Source: Thysanoteuthis rhombus (taxonomy: Eukaryota; Mollusca; Cephalopoda; Oegopsida; Thysanoteuthidae). Taken from it: 64,000 bases of DNA. Positions 55,760 through 64,000 of the stretch are shown one piece after another. The translations under genes were made by a program, and so were the position numbers. The stretch lies in the NCBI GenBank assembly GCA_963457665.1, contig OY735220.1, positions 35,903,194 through 35,967,193 of the forward strand, in the 5' to 3' direction. Each line of letters begins with the position of its first letter. Position 1 is the first letter of the stretch. The notes under the pieces were generated by a model. It did not search any database. It was given only the letters and a program-made list of their open reading frames with translations, and had not been told where the DNA came from.

Positions 55760-56002
55760 CGTTGAGTTTTGTTCAAATATAGAATAATACATCTTGAATA
55801 TATCTTCAGGACATTACTTTAGGATAATGCTATTGTAGCGGAGAAAGCTCTACATTTGATTTTGATATTCGATCTCACCCATAGGAATATACTACATAGC
55901 TTAGTTGCACATCGATACAATATATTGGTATTAATGTTGACATGTAAGAATAAAACAGCCAGTCACTCAGGTGGCAAATATGTCTGGGGAAAAGAGAATA
56001 GT

Positions 56003-56075
56003 CGACCACGACGAGACTCGAACTCGCAATCTTCTGATTCGAAATCAGACGTCTTTTCCATTAGGCCACGCAGTC
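56003..56075 (-). tRNA. tRNA-Arg(TCG), copy R83
   Basis: TCG at 56040-56042. G24 to A (C11/A24 mismatch in the D stem) and C32 to T in the anticodon loop. Confidence 0.72.
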
Positions 56076-56306
56076 ATTATTTTGTCGACAGAACAATAAA
56101 AATCTAGCAAGAAAGTCAAAACGTTTTTGAAGAAATTAGTTGTAAATGCAAGATAGTTTTAGTGTCTGTTCTCTATGTGTTTTGGCATTGAATATTTTCA
56201 TTATGAAACAAACATGTTCTAGAATTGCCCAAATTTTCACTTGTAAATTAAAGGATGCATTGTAGTTAGGGGGATGATGATGGCTTTAGCGTAGGAAAGC
56301 ACAGCC

Positions 56307-56378
56307 TCCCATATGGTCTAGTGGTTAGGATTCCTGGCTTTCACCCAGGCGGCCCGGGTTCGATTCCCGTTGTGGGAA
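56307..56378 (+). tRNA. tRNA-Glu(TTC), copy E83, T-stem mismatch
   Basis: TTC at 56340-56342. G64 to T leaves the base of the T stem (C48/T64) unpaired. Confidence 0.83.
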
Positions 56379-56621
56379 CGTTGAGTTTTGTTCAAATATA
56401 GAATAATACATCTTGAATATATCTTCAGGACTCTACTTTAGGATAATGCTATTGTAGCGGAGAAAGCTCTACATTTGATTTTGATATTCGATCTCACGCT
56501 TAGGAATATACTACATAGCTTAGTTGCACGTCGATACAATATATTGGTATCAATGTTGACATGTAAGAATAAAACAGCCAGTCACTCAGGTGGCAAATAT
56601 GTCTGGGGAAAAGAGAATAGT

Positions 56622-56694
56622 CGACCACGACGAGACTCGAACTCGCAATCTTCTGATTCGAAGTCAGACGCCTTTTCCATTAGGACACGCAGTC
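56622..56694 (-). tRNA. tRNA-Arg(TCG), copy R84, T10 subtype
   Basis: TCG at 56659-56661. G10 to T. Confidence 0.8.
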
Positions 56695-56925
56695 ATTATT
56701 TTGTTGACAGAACAATAAAAATCTAGCAAGAAAGTCAAAACGTTTTTCAAGAAATTAGTTGTAAATGCAAGATAGTTTTAGTGTCCGTTCTCTATGTGTT
56801 TTGGCATTGAATATTTTCATTATGAAACAAACATGTTCTAGAATTGCCCAAATTTTCACTTGTAAATTAAAGGATACATAGTAGTTAGGGGGATGATGAT
56901 GGCTTTAGCGTAGGAAAGCACAGCC

Positions 56926-56997
56926 TCCCATATGGTCTAGTGGTTAGGATTCCTGGCTTTCACCCAGGCGGCCCGGGTTCGATTCCCGGTGTGGGAA
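56926..56997 (+). tRNA. tRNA-Glu(TTC), copy E84
   Basis: Consensus sequence; TTC at 56959-56961. Confidence 0.97.
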
Positions 56998-57240
56998 CGT
57001 TGAGTTTTGTTCAAATATAGAATAATACATCTTGAATATATCTTCAGGACATTACTTTAGGATAATGCTATTGTAGCGGAGAAAGCTCTACATTTGATTT
57101 TGATATTCGATCTCACCCATAGGAATATACTACATAGCTTAGTTGCACATCGATACAATATATTGGTATTAATGTTGACATGTAAGAATAAAACAGCCAG
57201 TCACTCAGGTGGCAAATATGTCTGGGGAAAAGAGAATAGT

Positions 57241-57313
57241 CGACCACGACGAGACTCGAACTCGCAATCTTCTGATTCGAAGTCAGACGTCTTTTCCATT
57301 AGGCCACGCAGTC
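57241..57313 (-). tRNA. tRNA-Arg(TCG), copy R85
   Basis: TCG at 57278-57280. G24 to A (C11/A24). Confidence 0.77.
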
Positions 57314-57544
57314 ATTATTTTGTCGACAGAACAATAAAAATCTAGCAAGAAAGTCAAAACGTTTTTGAAGAAATTAGTTGTAAATGCAAGATAGTTTTAG
57401 TGTCTGTTCTCTATGTGTTTTGGCATTGAATATTTTCATTATGAAACAAACATGTTCTAGAATTGCCCAAATTTTTACTTGTAAATTAAAGGATGCATTG
57501 TAGTTAGGGGGATGATGATGGCTTTAGCGTAGGAAAGCACAGCC

Positions 57545-57616
57545 TCCCATATGGTCTAGTGGTTAGGATTCCTGGCTTTCACCCAGGTGGCCCGGGTTCG
57601 ATCCCCGTTGTGGGAA
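57545..57616 (+). tRNA. tRNA-Glu(TTC), copy E85, T-arm haplotype
   Basis: TTC at 57578-57580. C44 to T, T59 to C in the T-loop, G64 to T (C48/T64). Confidence 0.8.
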
Positions 57617-57859
57617 CGTTGAGTTTTGTTCAAATATAGAATAATACATCTTGAATATATCTTCAGGACTCTACTTTAGGATAATGCTATTGTAGCGGAG
57701 AAAGCTCTACATTTGATTTTGATATTCGATCTCACGCTTAGGAATATACTACATAGCTTAGTTGCACGTCGATACAATATATTGGTATCAATGTTGACAT
57801 GTAAGAATAAAACAGCCAGTCACTCAGGTGGCAAATATGTCTGGGGAAAAGAGAATAGT

Positions 57860-57932
57860 CGACCACGACGAGACTCGAACTCGCAATCTTCTGATTCGAA
57901 GTCAGACGCCTTTTCCATTAGGACACGCAGTC
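57860..57932 (-). tRNA. tRNA-Arg(TCG), copy R86, T10 subtype
   Basis: TCG at 57897-57899. G10 to T. Confidence 0.8.
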
Positions 57933-58163
57933 ATTATTTTGTTGACAGAACAATAAAAATCTAGCAAGAAAGTCAAAACGTTTTTCAAGAAATTAGTTGT
58001 AAATGCAAGATAGTTTTAGTGTCCGTTCTCTATGTGTTTTGGCATTGAATATTTTCATTATGAAACAAACATGTTCTAGAATTGCCCAAATTTTCACTTG
58101 TAAATTAAAGGATGCATAGTAGTTAGGGGGATGATGATGGCTTTAGCGTAGGAAAGCACAGCC

Positions 58164-58235
58164 TCCCATATGGTCTAGTGGTTAGGATTCCTGGCTTTCA
58201 CCCAGGCGGCCCGGGTTCGATTCCCGGTGTGGGAA
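58164..58235 (+). tRNA. tRNA-Glu(TTC), copy E86
   Basis: Consensus sequence; TTC at 58197-58199. Confidence 0.97.
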
Positions 58236-58478
58236 CGTTGAGTTTTGTTCAAATATAGAATAATACATCTTGAATATATCTTCAGGACTCTACTTTAGGA
58301 TAATGCTATTGTAGCGGATAAAGCTCTACATTTGATTTTGATATTCGATCTCACGCTTAGGAATATACTACATAGCTTAGTTGCACGTCGATACAATATA
58401 TTGGTATCAATGTTGACATGTAAGAATAAAACAGCCAGTCACTCAGGTGGCAAATATGTCTGGGGAAAAGAGAATAGT

Positions 58479-58551
58479 CGACCACGACGAGACTCGAAAT
58501 CGCAATCTTCTGATTCGAAGTCAGACACCTTTTCCATTAGGACACGCAGTC
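58479..58551 (-). pseudogene. tRNA-Arg copy R87, damaged D and T stems
   Basis: TCG at 58516-58518. G10 to T with C25 to T (T10/T25), and G53 to T (T53/C61). Confidence 0.6.
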
Positions 58552-58782
58552 ATTATTTTGTTGACAGAACAATAAAAATCTAGCAAGAAAGTCAAAACGT
58601 TTTTCAAGAAATTAGTTGTAAATGCAAGATAGTTTTAGTGTCCGTTCTCTATGTGTTTTGGCATTGAATATTTTCATTATGAAACAAACATGTTCTAGAA
58701 TTGCCCAAATTTTCACTTGTAAATTAAAGGATGCATTGAAGTTAGGGGGATGATGATGGCTTTAGCGTAGGAAAGCACAGCC

Positions 58783-58854
58783 TCCCATATGGTCTAGTGG
58801 TTAGGATTCTTGGCTTTCACCCAGGCGGCCCGGGTTCGATTCCCGGTGTGGGAA
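58783..58854 (+). tRNA. tRNA-Glu(TTC), copy E87
   Basis: TTC at 58816-58818. C28 to T gives a U28-G42 wobble in the anticodon stem. Confidence 0.9.
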
Positions 58855-59098
58855 CGTTGAGTTTTGTTCAAATATAGAATAATACATCTTGAATATATCT
58901 TCACGGCTCTACATTAGGACAATGCTATTGTAGCGGAGAAAAGCTTTACATTTGACTTTGATATTCGATCTCACGCATTGGAATATACTACATAGCTTAG
59001 TTGCACATCGATACAATATATCGGTATTAATGTTGACATGTAAGGATAAAACAGCCAGTCACTCAGGTGGCAAATATGTCTGGGGAAAAGAGAATAGT

Positions 59099-59171
59099 CG
59101 ACCACGACGAGACTCGAAATCGCAATCTTCTTATTCGAAGTCAGACGCCTTTTCCATTAGGACACGCAGTC
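59099..59171 (-). pseudogene. tRNA-Arg copy R88, damaged stems
   Basis: TCG at 59136-59138. T10/C25, G30/A40 and T53/C61 mismatches. Confidence 0.65.
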
Positions 59172-59402
59172 ATTATTTTGTTGACAGAACAATAAAAATC
59201 TAGCGAGAAAGTCAAAACGTTTTTCAAGAAATTAGTTGTAAATGCAAGATAGTTTTAGTGTCTGTTCTCTATGTGTTTTGGCATTGAATATTTTCATTAT
59301 GAAACAAACATGTTCTAGAATTGCCCAAATTTTCACTTGTAAATTAAAGGATGCATTGAAGTTAGGGGGATGATGATGGCTCTAGCGTAGGAAAGCACAG
59401 CC

Positions 59403-59474
59403 TCCCATATGGTCTAGTGGTTAGGATTCCTGGCTCTCACCCAGGCGGCCCGTGTTCGATTCCCGGTGTGGGAA
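59403..59474 (+). tRNA. tRNA-Glu(CTC), copy E88, anticodon variant
   Basis: The loop is CTCTCAC, with anticodon CTC at 59436-59438, so T34 is now C and the codon read would be GAG. U33 is kept. G51 to T puts a T51/C61 mismatch in the T stem and weakens the B box. It is the only non-TTC Glu copy in the window. It may be a chance mutation on a weakened gene rather than a working isoacceptor. Confidence 0.75.
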
Positions 59475-59717
59475 CGTTGAGTTTTGTTCAAATATAGAAT
59501 AATACATCTTGAATATATCTTCAGGACTCTACTTTAGGATAATGCTATTGTAGCGGATAAAGCTCTACATTTGATTTTGATATTCGATCTCACGCATAGG
59601 AATATACTACATAGCTTAGTTGCACGTCGATACAATATATTGGTATTAATGTTGACATGTAAATATAAAACAGCCAGTCACTCAGGTGGCAAATATGTCT
59701 GGGGAAAAGAGAATAGT

Positions 59718-59790
59718 CGACCACGACGAGACTCGAACTCGCAATCTTCTGATTCGAAGTCAGACGCCTTTTCCATTAGGCCACGTAGTC
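59718..59790 (-). tRNA. tRNA-Arg(TCG), copy R89
   Basis: TCG at 59755-59757. G5 to A converts the G5-U68 wobble of the consensus to a Watson-Crick A5-U68 pair. Confidence 0.92.
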
Positions 59791-60021
59791 ATTATTTTGT
59801 TGACAGAACAATAAAAATCTAGCAAAAAAGTCAAAACCTTTTTCGAGAAATTAGTTGTAAATGCAAGTTAGTTTTAGTGTCTGTTCTCTATGTGTTTTGG
59901 CATTGAATATTTTCATTATGAAACAAACATGTTCTAGAATTGCCCAAATTTTCACTTGTAAATTAAAGGATGCATTGAAGTTAGGGGGATGATGATGGCT
60001 TTAGCGTAGGAAAGCACAGCC

Positions 60022-60093
60022 TCCCATATGGTCTAGTGGTTAGGATTCCTGGCTTTCACCCAGGCGGCCCGGGTTCGATTCCCGGTGTGGGAA
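60022..60093 (+). tRNA. tRNA-Glu(TTC), copy E89
   Basis: Consensus sequence; TTC at 60055-60057. Confidence 0.97.
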
Positions 60094-60337
60094 CGTTGAG
60101 TTTTGTTCAAATATAGAATAATACATCTTAAATATATCTTCACGGCTCTACATTAGGACAATGCTATTGTAGCAGAGAAAAGCTTTACATTTGACTTTGA
60201 TATTCGATCTCACGTATTGGAATATACTACATAGCTTAGTGGCACATCGGTACAATATATCGGTATTAATGTTTACATGTAAGAATAAAACAGCCAGCCA
60301 CGCGTGTGGCAAATATGTCTGGGGAAAAGGGAATAGC

Positions 60338-60410
60338 CGACCACGACAAGACTCGAACTCGCAATCTTCTGATTCGAAGTCAGACGCCTTTTCCATTAGG
60401 CCATGCAGTC
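60338..60410 (-). tRNA. tRNA-Arg(TCG), copy R90, divergent unit
   Basis: TCG at 60375-60377. G7 to A (A7/C66 mismatch closing the acceptor stem) and C63 to T (wobble). Confidence 0.72.
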
Positions 60411-60643
60411 ATTATTTTGTTGACAGAACAATAAAAATCTTGCAGGAAAGTCAAAAACCTTTTTGAAGAAATATGTTGTAAATACAAGATAGTTTTAGTG
60501 TCTGTTCTCTATGTATTTTGGCATTGAATATTTTCATTATCAAACAAACATGATCTAGAATTGCCCAAATTTTCACTTGTATATTAAAAGGATGCATTGA
60601 AGTTAGGGGGATGATGATGGCTTTAGCGTAGGAAAGCACAGCC

Positions 60644-60715
60644 TCCCATATGGTCTAGTGGTTAGGATTCCTGGCTTTCACCCAGGCGGCCCGGGTTCGA
60701 TTCCCGGTGTGGGAA
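60644..60715 (+). tRNA. tRNA-Glu(TTC), copy E90
   Basis: Consensus gene inside the divergent unit; TTC at 60677-60679. Confidence 0.97.
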
Positions 60716-60959
60716 CGTTGAGTTTTGTTCAAATATAGAATAATACATCTTAAATATATCTTCACGGCTCTACATTAGGACAATGCTATTGTAGCGGAGA
60801 AAAGCTTTACATTTGACTTTGATATTTGATCTCACGTATTGGAATATACTACATAGCTTAGTTGCACATCGGTACAATATATTGGTATTAATGTTGACAT
60901 GTAAGAATAAAACAGCCAGTCACTCAGGTGGCAAATATGTCTGGCGAAAAGAGAATAGT

Positions 60960-61032
60960 CGACCACGACGAGACTCGAACTCACAATCTTCTGATTCGAA
61001 GTCAGACGCCTTTTCCATTAGGCCACGCAGTC
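60960..61032 (-). tRNA. tRNA-Arg(TCG), copy R91
   Basis: TCG at 60997-60999. C50 to T gives a U50-G64 wobble. The 3' flank reads CTGGCGAAAAG. Confidence 0.88.
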
Positions 61033-61262
61033 ATTATTTTGTTGACAGAACAATAAAAATCTAGCAAGAAAGTCAAAACGTTTTTCGAGAAATTAGTTGT
61101 AAATGCAAGTTAGTTTTAGTGTCTGTTCTCTATGTGTTTTGGCATTGAATATTTTCATTATGAAACAAACATGTTCTAGAATTGCCCAAATTTTCACTTG
61201 TAAATTAAAGGATGCATTGATTTAGGGGGATGATGATGGCTTTAGCGTAGGAAAGCACAGCC

Positions 61263-61334
61263 TCCCATATGGTCTAGTGGTTAGGATTCCTGGCTTTCAC
61301 CCAGGCGGCCTGGGTTCGATTCCCGTTGTGGGAA
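61263..61334 (+). tRNA. tRNA-Glu(TTC), copy E91, T-stem changes
   Basis: TTC at 61296-61298. C49 to T (wobble with G63) and G64 to T (C48/T64). Confidence 0.78.
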
Positions 61335-61577
61335 CGTTGAGTTTTGTTCAAATATAGAATAATACATCTTGAATATATCTTCAGGACTCTACTTTAGGAT
61401 AATGCTATTGTAGCGGAGAAAGCTCTACATTTGATTTTGATATTCGATCTCACGCTTAGGAATATACTACATAGCTTAGTTGCACGTCGATACAATATAT
61501 TGGTATCAATGTTGACATGTAAGAATAAAACAGCCAGTCACTCAGGTGGCAAATATGTCTGGGGAAAAGAGAATAGT

Positions 61578-61650
61578 CGACCACGACGAGACTCGAACTC
61601 GCAATCTTCTGATTCGAAGTCAGACGCCTTTTCCATTAGGACACGCAGTC
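61578..61650 (-). tRNA. tRNA-Arg(TCG), copy R92, T10 subtype
   Basis: TCG at 61615-61617. G10 to T. Confidence 0.8.
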
Positions 61651-61881
61651 ATTATTTTGTTGACAGAACAATAAAAATCTAGCAAGAAAGTCAAAACGTT
61701 TTTCAAGAAATTAGTTGTAAATGCAAGATAGTTTTAGTGTCCGTTCTCTATGTGTTTTGGCATTGAATATTTTCATTATGAAACAAACATGTTCTAGAAT
61801 TGCCCAAATTTTCACTTGTAAATTAAAGGATGCATAGTAGTTAGGGGGATGATGATGGCTTTAGCGTAGGAAAGCACAGCC

Positions 61882-61953
61882 TCCCATATGGTCTAGTGGT
61901 TAGGATTCCTGGCTTTCACCCAGGCGGCCCGGGTTCGATTCCCGGTGTGGGAA
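61882..61953 (+). tRNA. tRNA-Glu(TTC), copy E92
   Basis: Consensus sequence; TTC at 61915-61917. Confidence 0.97.
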
Positions 61954-62196
61954 CGTTGAGTTTTGTTCAAATATAGAATAATACATCTTGAATATATCTT
62001 CAGGACATTACTTTAGGATAATGCTATTGTAGCGGAGAAAGCTCTACATTTGATTTTGATATTCGATCTCACCCATAGGAATATACTACATAGCTTAGTT
62101 GCACATCGATACAATATATTGGTATTAATGTTGACATGTAAGAATAAAACAGCCAGTCACTCAGGTGGCAAATATGTCTGGGGAAAAGAGAATAGT

Positions 62197-62269
62197 CGAC
62201 CACGACGAGACTCGAACTCGCAATCTTCTGATTCGAAGTCAGACGTCTTTTCCATTAGGCCACGCAGTC
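62197..62269 (-). tRNA. tRNA-Arg(TCG), copy R93
   Basis: TCG at 62234-62236. G24 to A (C11/A24). Confidence 0.77.
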
Positions 62270-62500
62270 ATTATTTTGTCGACAGAACAATAAAAATCTA
62301 GCAAGAAAGTCAAAACGTTTTTGAAGAAATTAGTTGTAAATGCAAGATAGTTTTAGTGTCTGTTCTCTATGTGTTTTGGCATTGAATATTTTCATTATGA
62401 AACAAACATGTTCTAGAATTGCCCAAATTTTCACTTGTAAATTAAAGGATGCATTGTAGTTAGGGGGATGATGATGGCTTTAGCGTAGGAAAGCACAGCC

Positions 62501-62572
62501 TCCCATATGGTCTAGTGGTTAGGATTCCTGGCTTTCACCCAGGCGGCCCGGGTTCGATCCCCGTTGTGGGAA
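62501..62572 (+). tRNA. tRNA-Glu(TTC), copy E93, T-arm haplotype
   Basis: TTC at 62534-62536. T59 to C and G64 to T. Confidence 0.82.
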
Positions 62573-62815
62573 CGTTGAGTTTTGTTCAAATATAGAATAA
62601 TACATCTTGAATATATCTTCAGGACTCTACTTTAGGATAATGCTATTGTAGCGGAGAAAGCTCTACATTTGATTTTGATATTCGATCTCACGTATTGGAA
62701 TATACTACATAGCTTAGTTGCACATCGATACAATATATTGGTATTAATGTTGACATGTAAGAATAAAACAGCCAGTCACTCAGGTGGCAAATATGTCTGG
62801 GGAAAAGAGAATAGT

Positions 62816-62888
62816 CGACCACGACGAGACTCGAACTCGCAATCTTCTGATTCGAAGTCAGACGTCTTTTCCATTAGGCCACGCAGTC
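62816..62888 (-). tRNA. tRNA-Arg(TCG), copy R94
   Basis: TCG at 62853-62855. G24 to A. Confidence 0.77.
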
Positions 62889-63119
62889 ATTATTTTGTCG
62901 ACAGAACAATAAAAATCTAGCAAGAAAGTCAAAACGTTTTTGAAGAAATTAGTTGTAAATGCAAGATAGTTTTAGTGTCTGTTCTCTATGTGTTTTGGCA
63001 TTGAATATTTTCATTATGAAACAAACATGTTCTAGAATTGCCCAAATTTTCACTTGTAAATTAAAGGATGCATTGTAGTTAGGGGGATGATGATGGCTTT
63101 AGCGTAGGAAAGCACAGCC

Positions 63120-63191
63120 TCCCATATGGTCTAGTGGTTAGGATTCCTGGCTTTCACCCAGGCGGCCCGGGTTCGATCCCCGTTGTGGGAA
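63120..63191 (+). tRNA. tRNA-Glu(TTC), copy E94, T-arm haplotype
   Basis: TTC at 63153-63155. T59 to C and G64 to T. Confidence 0.82.
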
Positions 63192-63434
63192 CGTTGAGTT
63201 TTGTTCAAATATAGAATAATACATCTTGAATATATCTTCAGGACTCTACTTTAGGATAATGCTATTGTAGCGGAGAAAGCTCTACATTTGATTTTGATAT
63301 TCGATCTCACCCATAGGAATATACTACATAGCTTAGTTGCACATCGATACAATATATTGGTATTAATGTTGACATGTAAGAATAAAACAGCCAGTCACTC
63401 AGGTGGCAAATATGTCTGGGGAAAAGAGAATAGT

Positions 63435-63507
63435 CGACCACGACGAGACTCGAACTCGCAATCTTCTGATTCGAAGTCAGACGTCTTTTCCATTAGGCCA
63501 CGCAGTC
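63435..63507 (-). tRNA. tRNA-Arg(TCG), copy R95, last Arg
   Basis: TCG at 63472-63474. G24 to A. Confidence 0.77.
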
Positions 63508-63738
63508 ATTATTTTGTCGACAGAACAATAAAAATCTAGCAAGAAATTCAAAACGTTTTTGAAGAAATTAGTTGTAAATGCAAGATAGTTTTAGTGTCTG
63601 TTCTCTATGTGTTTTGGCATTGAATATTTTCATTATGAAACAAACATGTTCTAGAATTGCCCAAATTTTCACTTGTAAATTAAAGGATGCATTGTAGTTA
63701 GGGGGATGATGATGGCTTTAGCGTAGGAAAGCACAGCC

Positions 63739-63810
63739 TCCCATATGGTCTAGTGGTTAGGATTCCTGGCTTTCACCCAGGCGGCCCGGGTTCGATCCCC
63801 GTTGTGGGAA
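63739..63810 (+). tRNA. tRNA-Glu(TTC), copy E95, last Glu
   Basis: TTC at 63772-63774. T59 to C and G64 to T. The convergent spacer after it is cut by the window end, so its Arg partner lies outside. Confidence 0.82.
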
Positions 63811-64000
63811 CGTTGAGTTTTGTTCAAATATAGAATAATACATCTTGAATATATCTTCAGGACTCTACTTTAGGATAATGCTATTGTAGCGGAGAAAGCT
63901 CTACATTTGATTTTGATATTCGATCTCACGTATTGGAATATACTACATAGCTTAGTTGCACGTCGATACAATATATTGGTATCAATGTTGACATGTAAGA

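Larger units (their letters stand above)
4150..64000. repeat. tandem array of a ~620-bp two-tRNA unit
   Basis: Unit order is: Glu gene (+, 72 nt), convergent spacer (~244 bp), Arg gene (-, 73 nt), divergent spacer (~231 bp). Unit length varies from about 618 to 622 bp through small indels, such as AATAAAAC versus AATAAAAAC in the convergent spacer. Full-quality units start at the Arg copy at 5141. Copies to the left are decayed. The array is cut by the window end inside the convergent spacer after the last Glu. Confidence 0.98.

Noticed and set aside
4994..63539. Recurrent 60-104 aa open frames in every unit on both strands, very similar from unit to unit
   Set aside because: They read through tRNA genes, terminators and spacers, change frame with single-base indels, use GTG-type starts, and their conservation is fully explained by the tandem DNA repeat. 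No domain is recognisable.
5141..64000. CRISPR-like array
   Set aside because: Regular spacing, but the whole 620-bp unit is repeated including the spacers, the sequence is animal-like, and no cas genes are present.
5141..64000. Array as tandem SINE or 5S rDNA/snRNA repeat
   Set aside because: Units lack poly-A tails and target-site duplications, so they are not SINE insertions. No 5S or U-snRNA sequence or PSE-like element could be recognised in the spacers.

Overview
The window is nuclear DNA of an animal (metazoan). There is no bacterial gene structure, no operon and no intact protein-coding gene. The left flank holds long (CA)n(TA)n microsatellites, the C-terminal end of a LINE reverse-transcriptase ORF and two diverged tRNA-derived SINE-like elements. 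This mix would fit a repeat-rich mollusc such as a cephalopod, but the species cannot be fixed from the sequence alone.

From about 4.15 kb to the right end (the array runs off the window) the DNA is one tandem array. The period averages 620 bp (58,294 bp between the first and last Glu starts over 94 intervals). Each unit carries two RNA polymerase III genes: a 72-nt tRNA-Glu(TTC) on the + strand and a 73-nt tRNA-Arg(TCG) on the - strand. I count 95 Glu loci (E1-E95) and 95 Arg loci (R1-R95), plus three fossil copies at the left edge. Glu and the following Arg converge across a ~244-bp spacer. Arg and the next Glu diverge across a ~231-bp spacer. Each gene has internal A and B boxes and a T4 terminator 8-13 nt past its 3' end. 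No intron and no encoded CCA is seen.

Reading by eye, 67 of 95 Glu copies and 45 of 95 Arg copies are identical to the array consensus. The damage is uneven. Arg is nearly uniform up to ~42.5 kb, but almost every copy right of 42.9 kb carries stem or box changes, while many Glu copies in the same units stay perfect. A few copies are clearly broken: an anticodon base deleted, a 4-nt deletion through the anticodon stem, a lost U33, or a lost T-loop A.

Shared rare variants show that units were copied in blocks: 1,241-bp dimers (5.5-8.3 kb, 39-41.2 kb), 3-unit blocks repeated 6-7 units away (19-32 kb), a 6-unit ~3.72-kb higher-order repeat (44-51.4 kb), a ~1.5-kb block recurring 34,115 bp away (16.1/50.2 kb), and a divergent unit type shared at 55.2 and 60.1 kb. 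This is the pattern expected of unequal crossing-over and gene conversion. The left edge grades through decayed units into unique DNA.

The two gene types presumably act in translation, decoding GAA (and perhaps GAG) as Glu and CGA as Arg, with high gene dosage. The many 60-100 aa open frames in the array are shadows of tRNA and spacer sequence.
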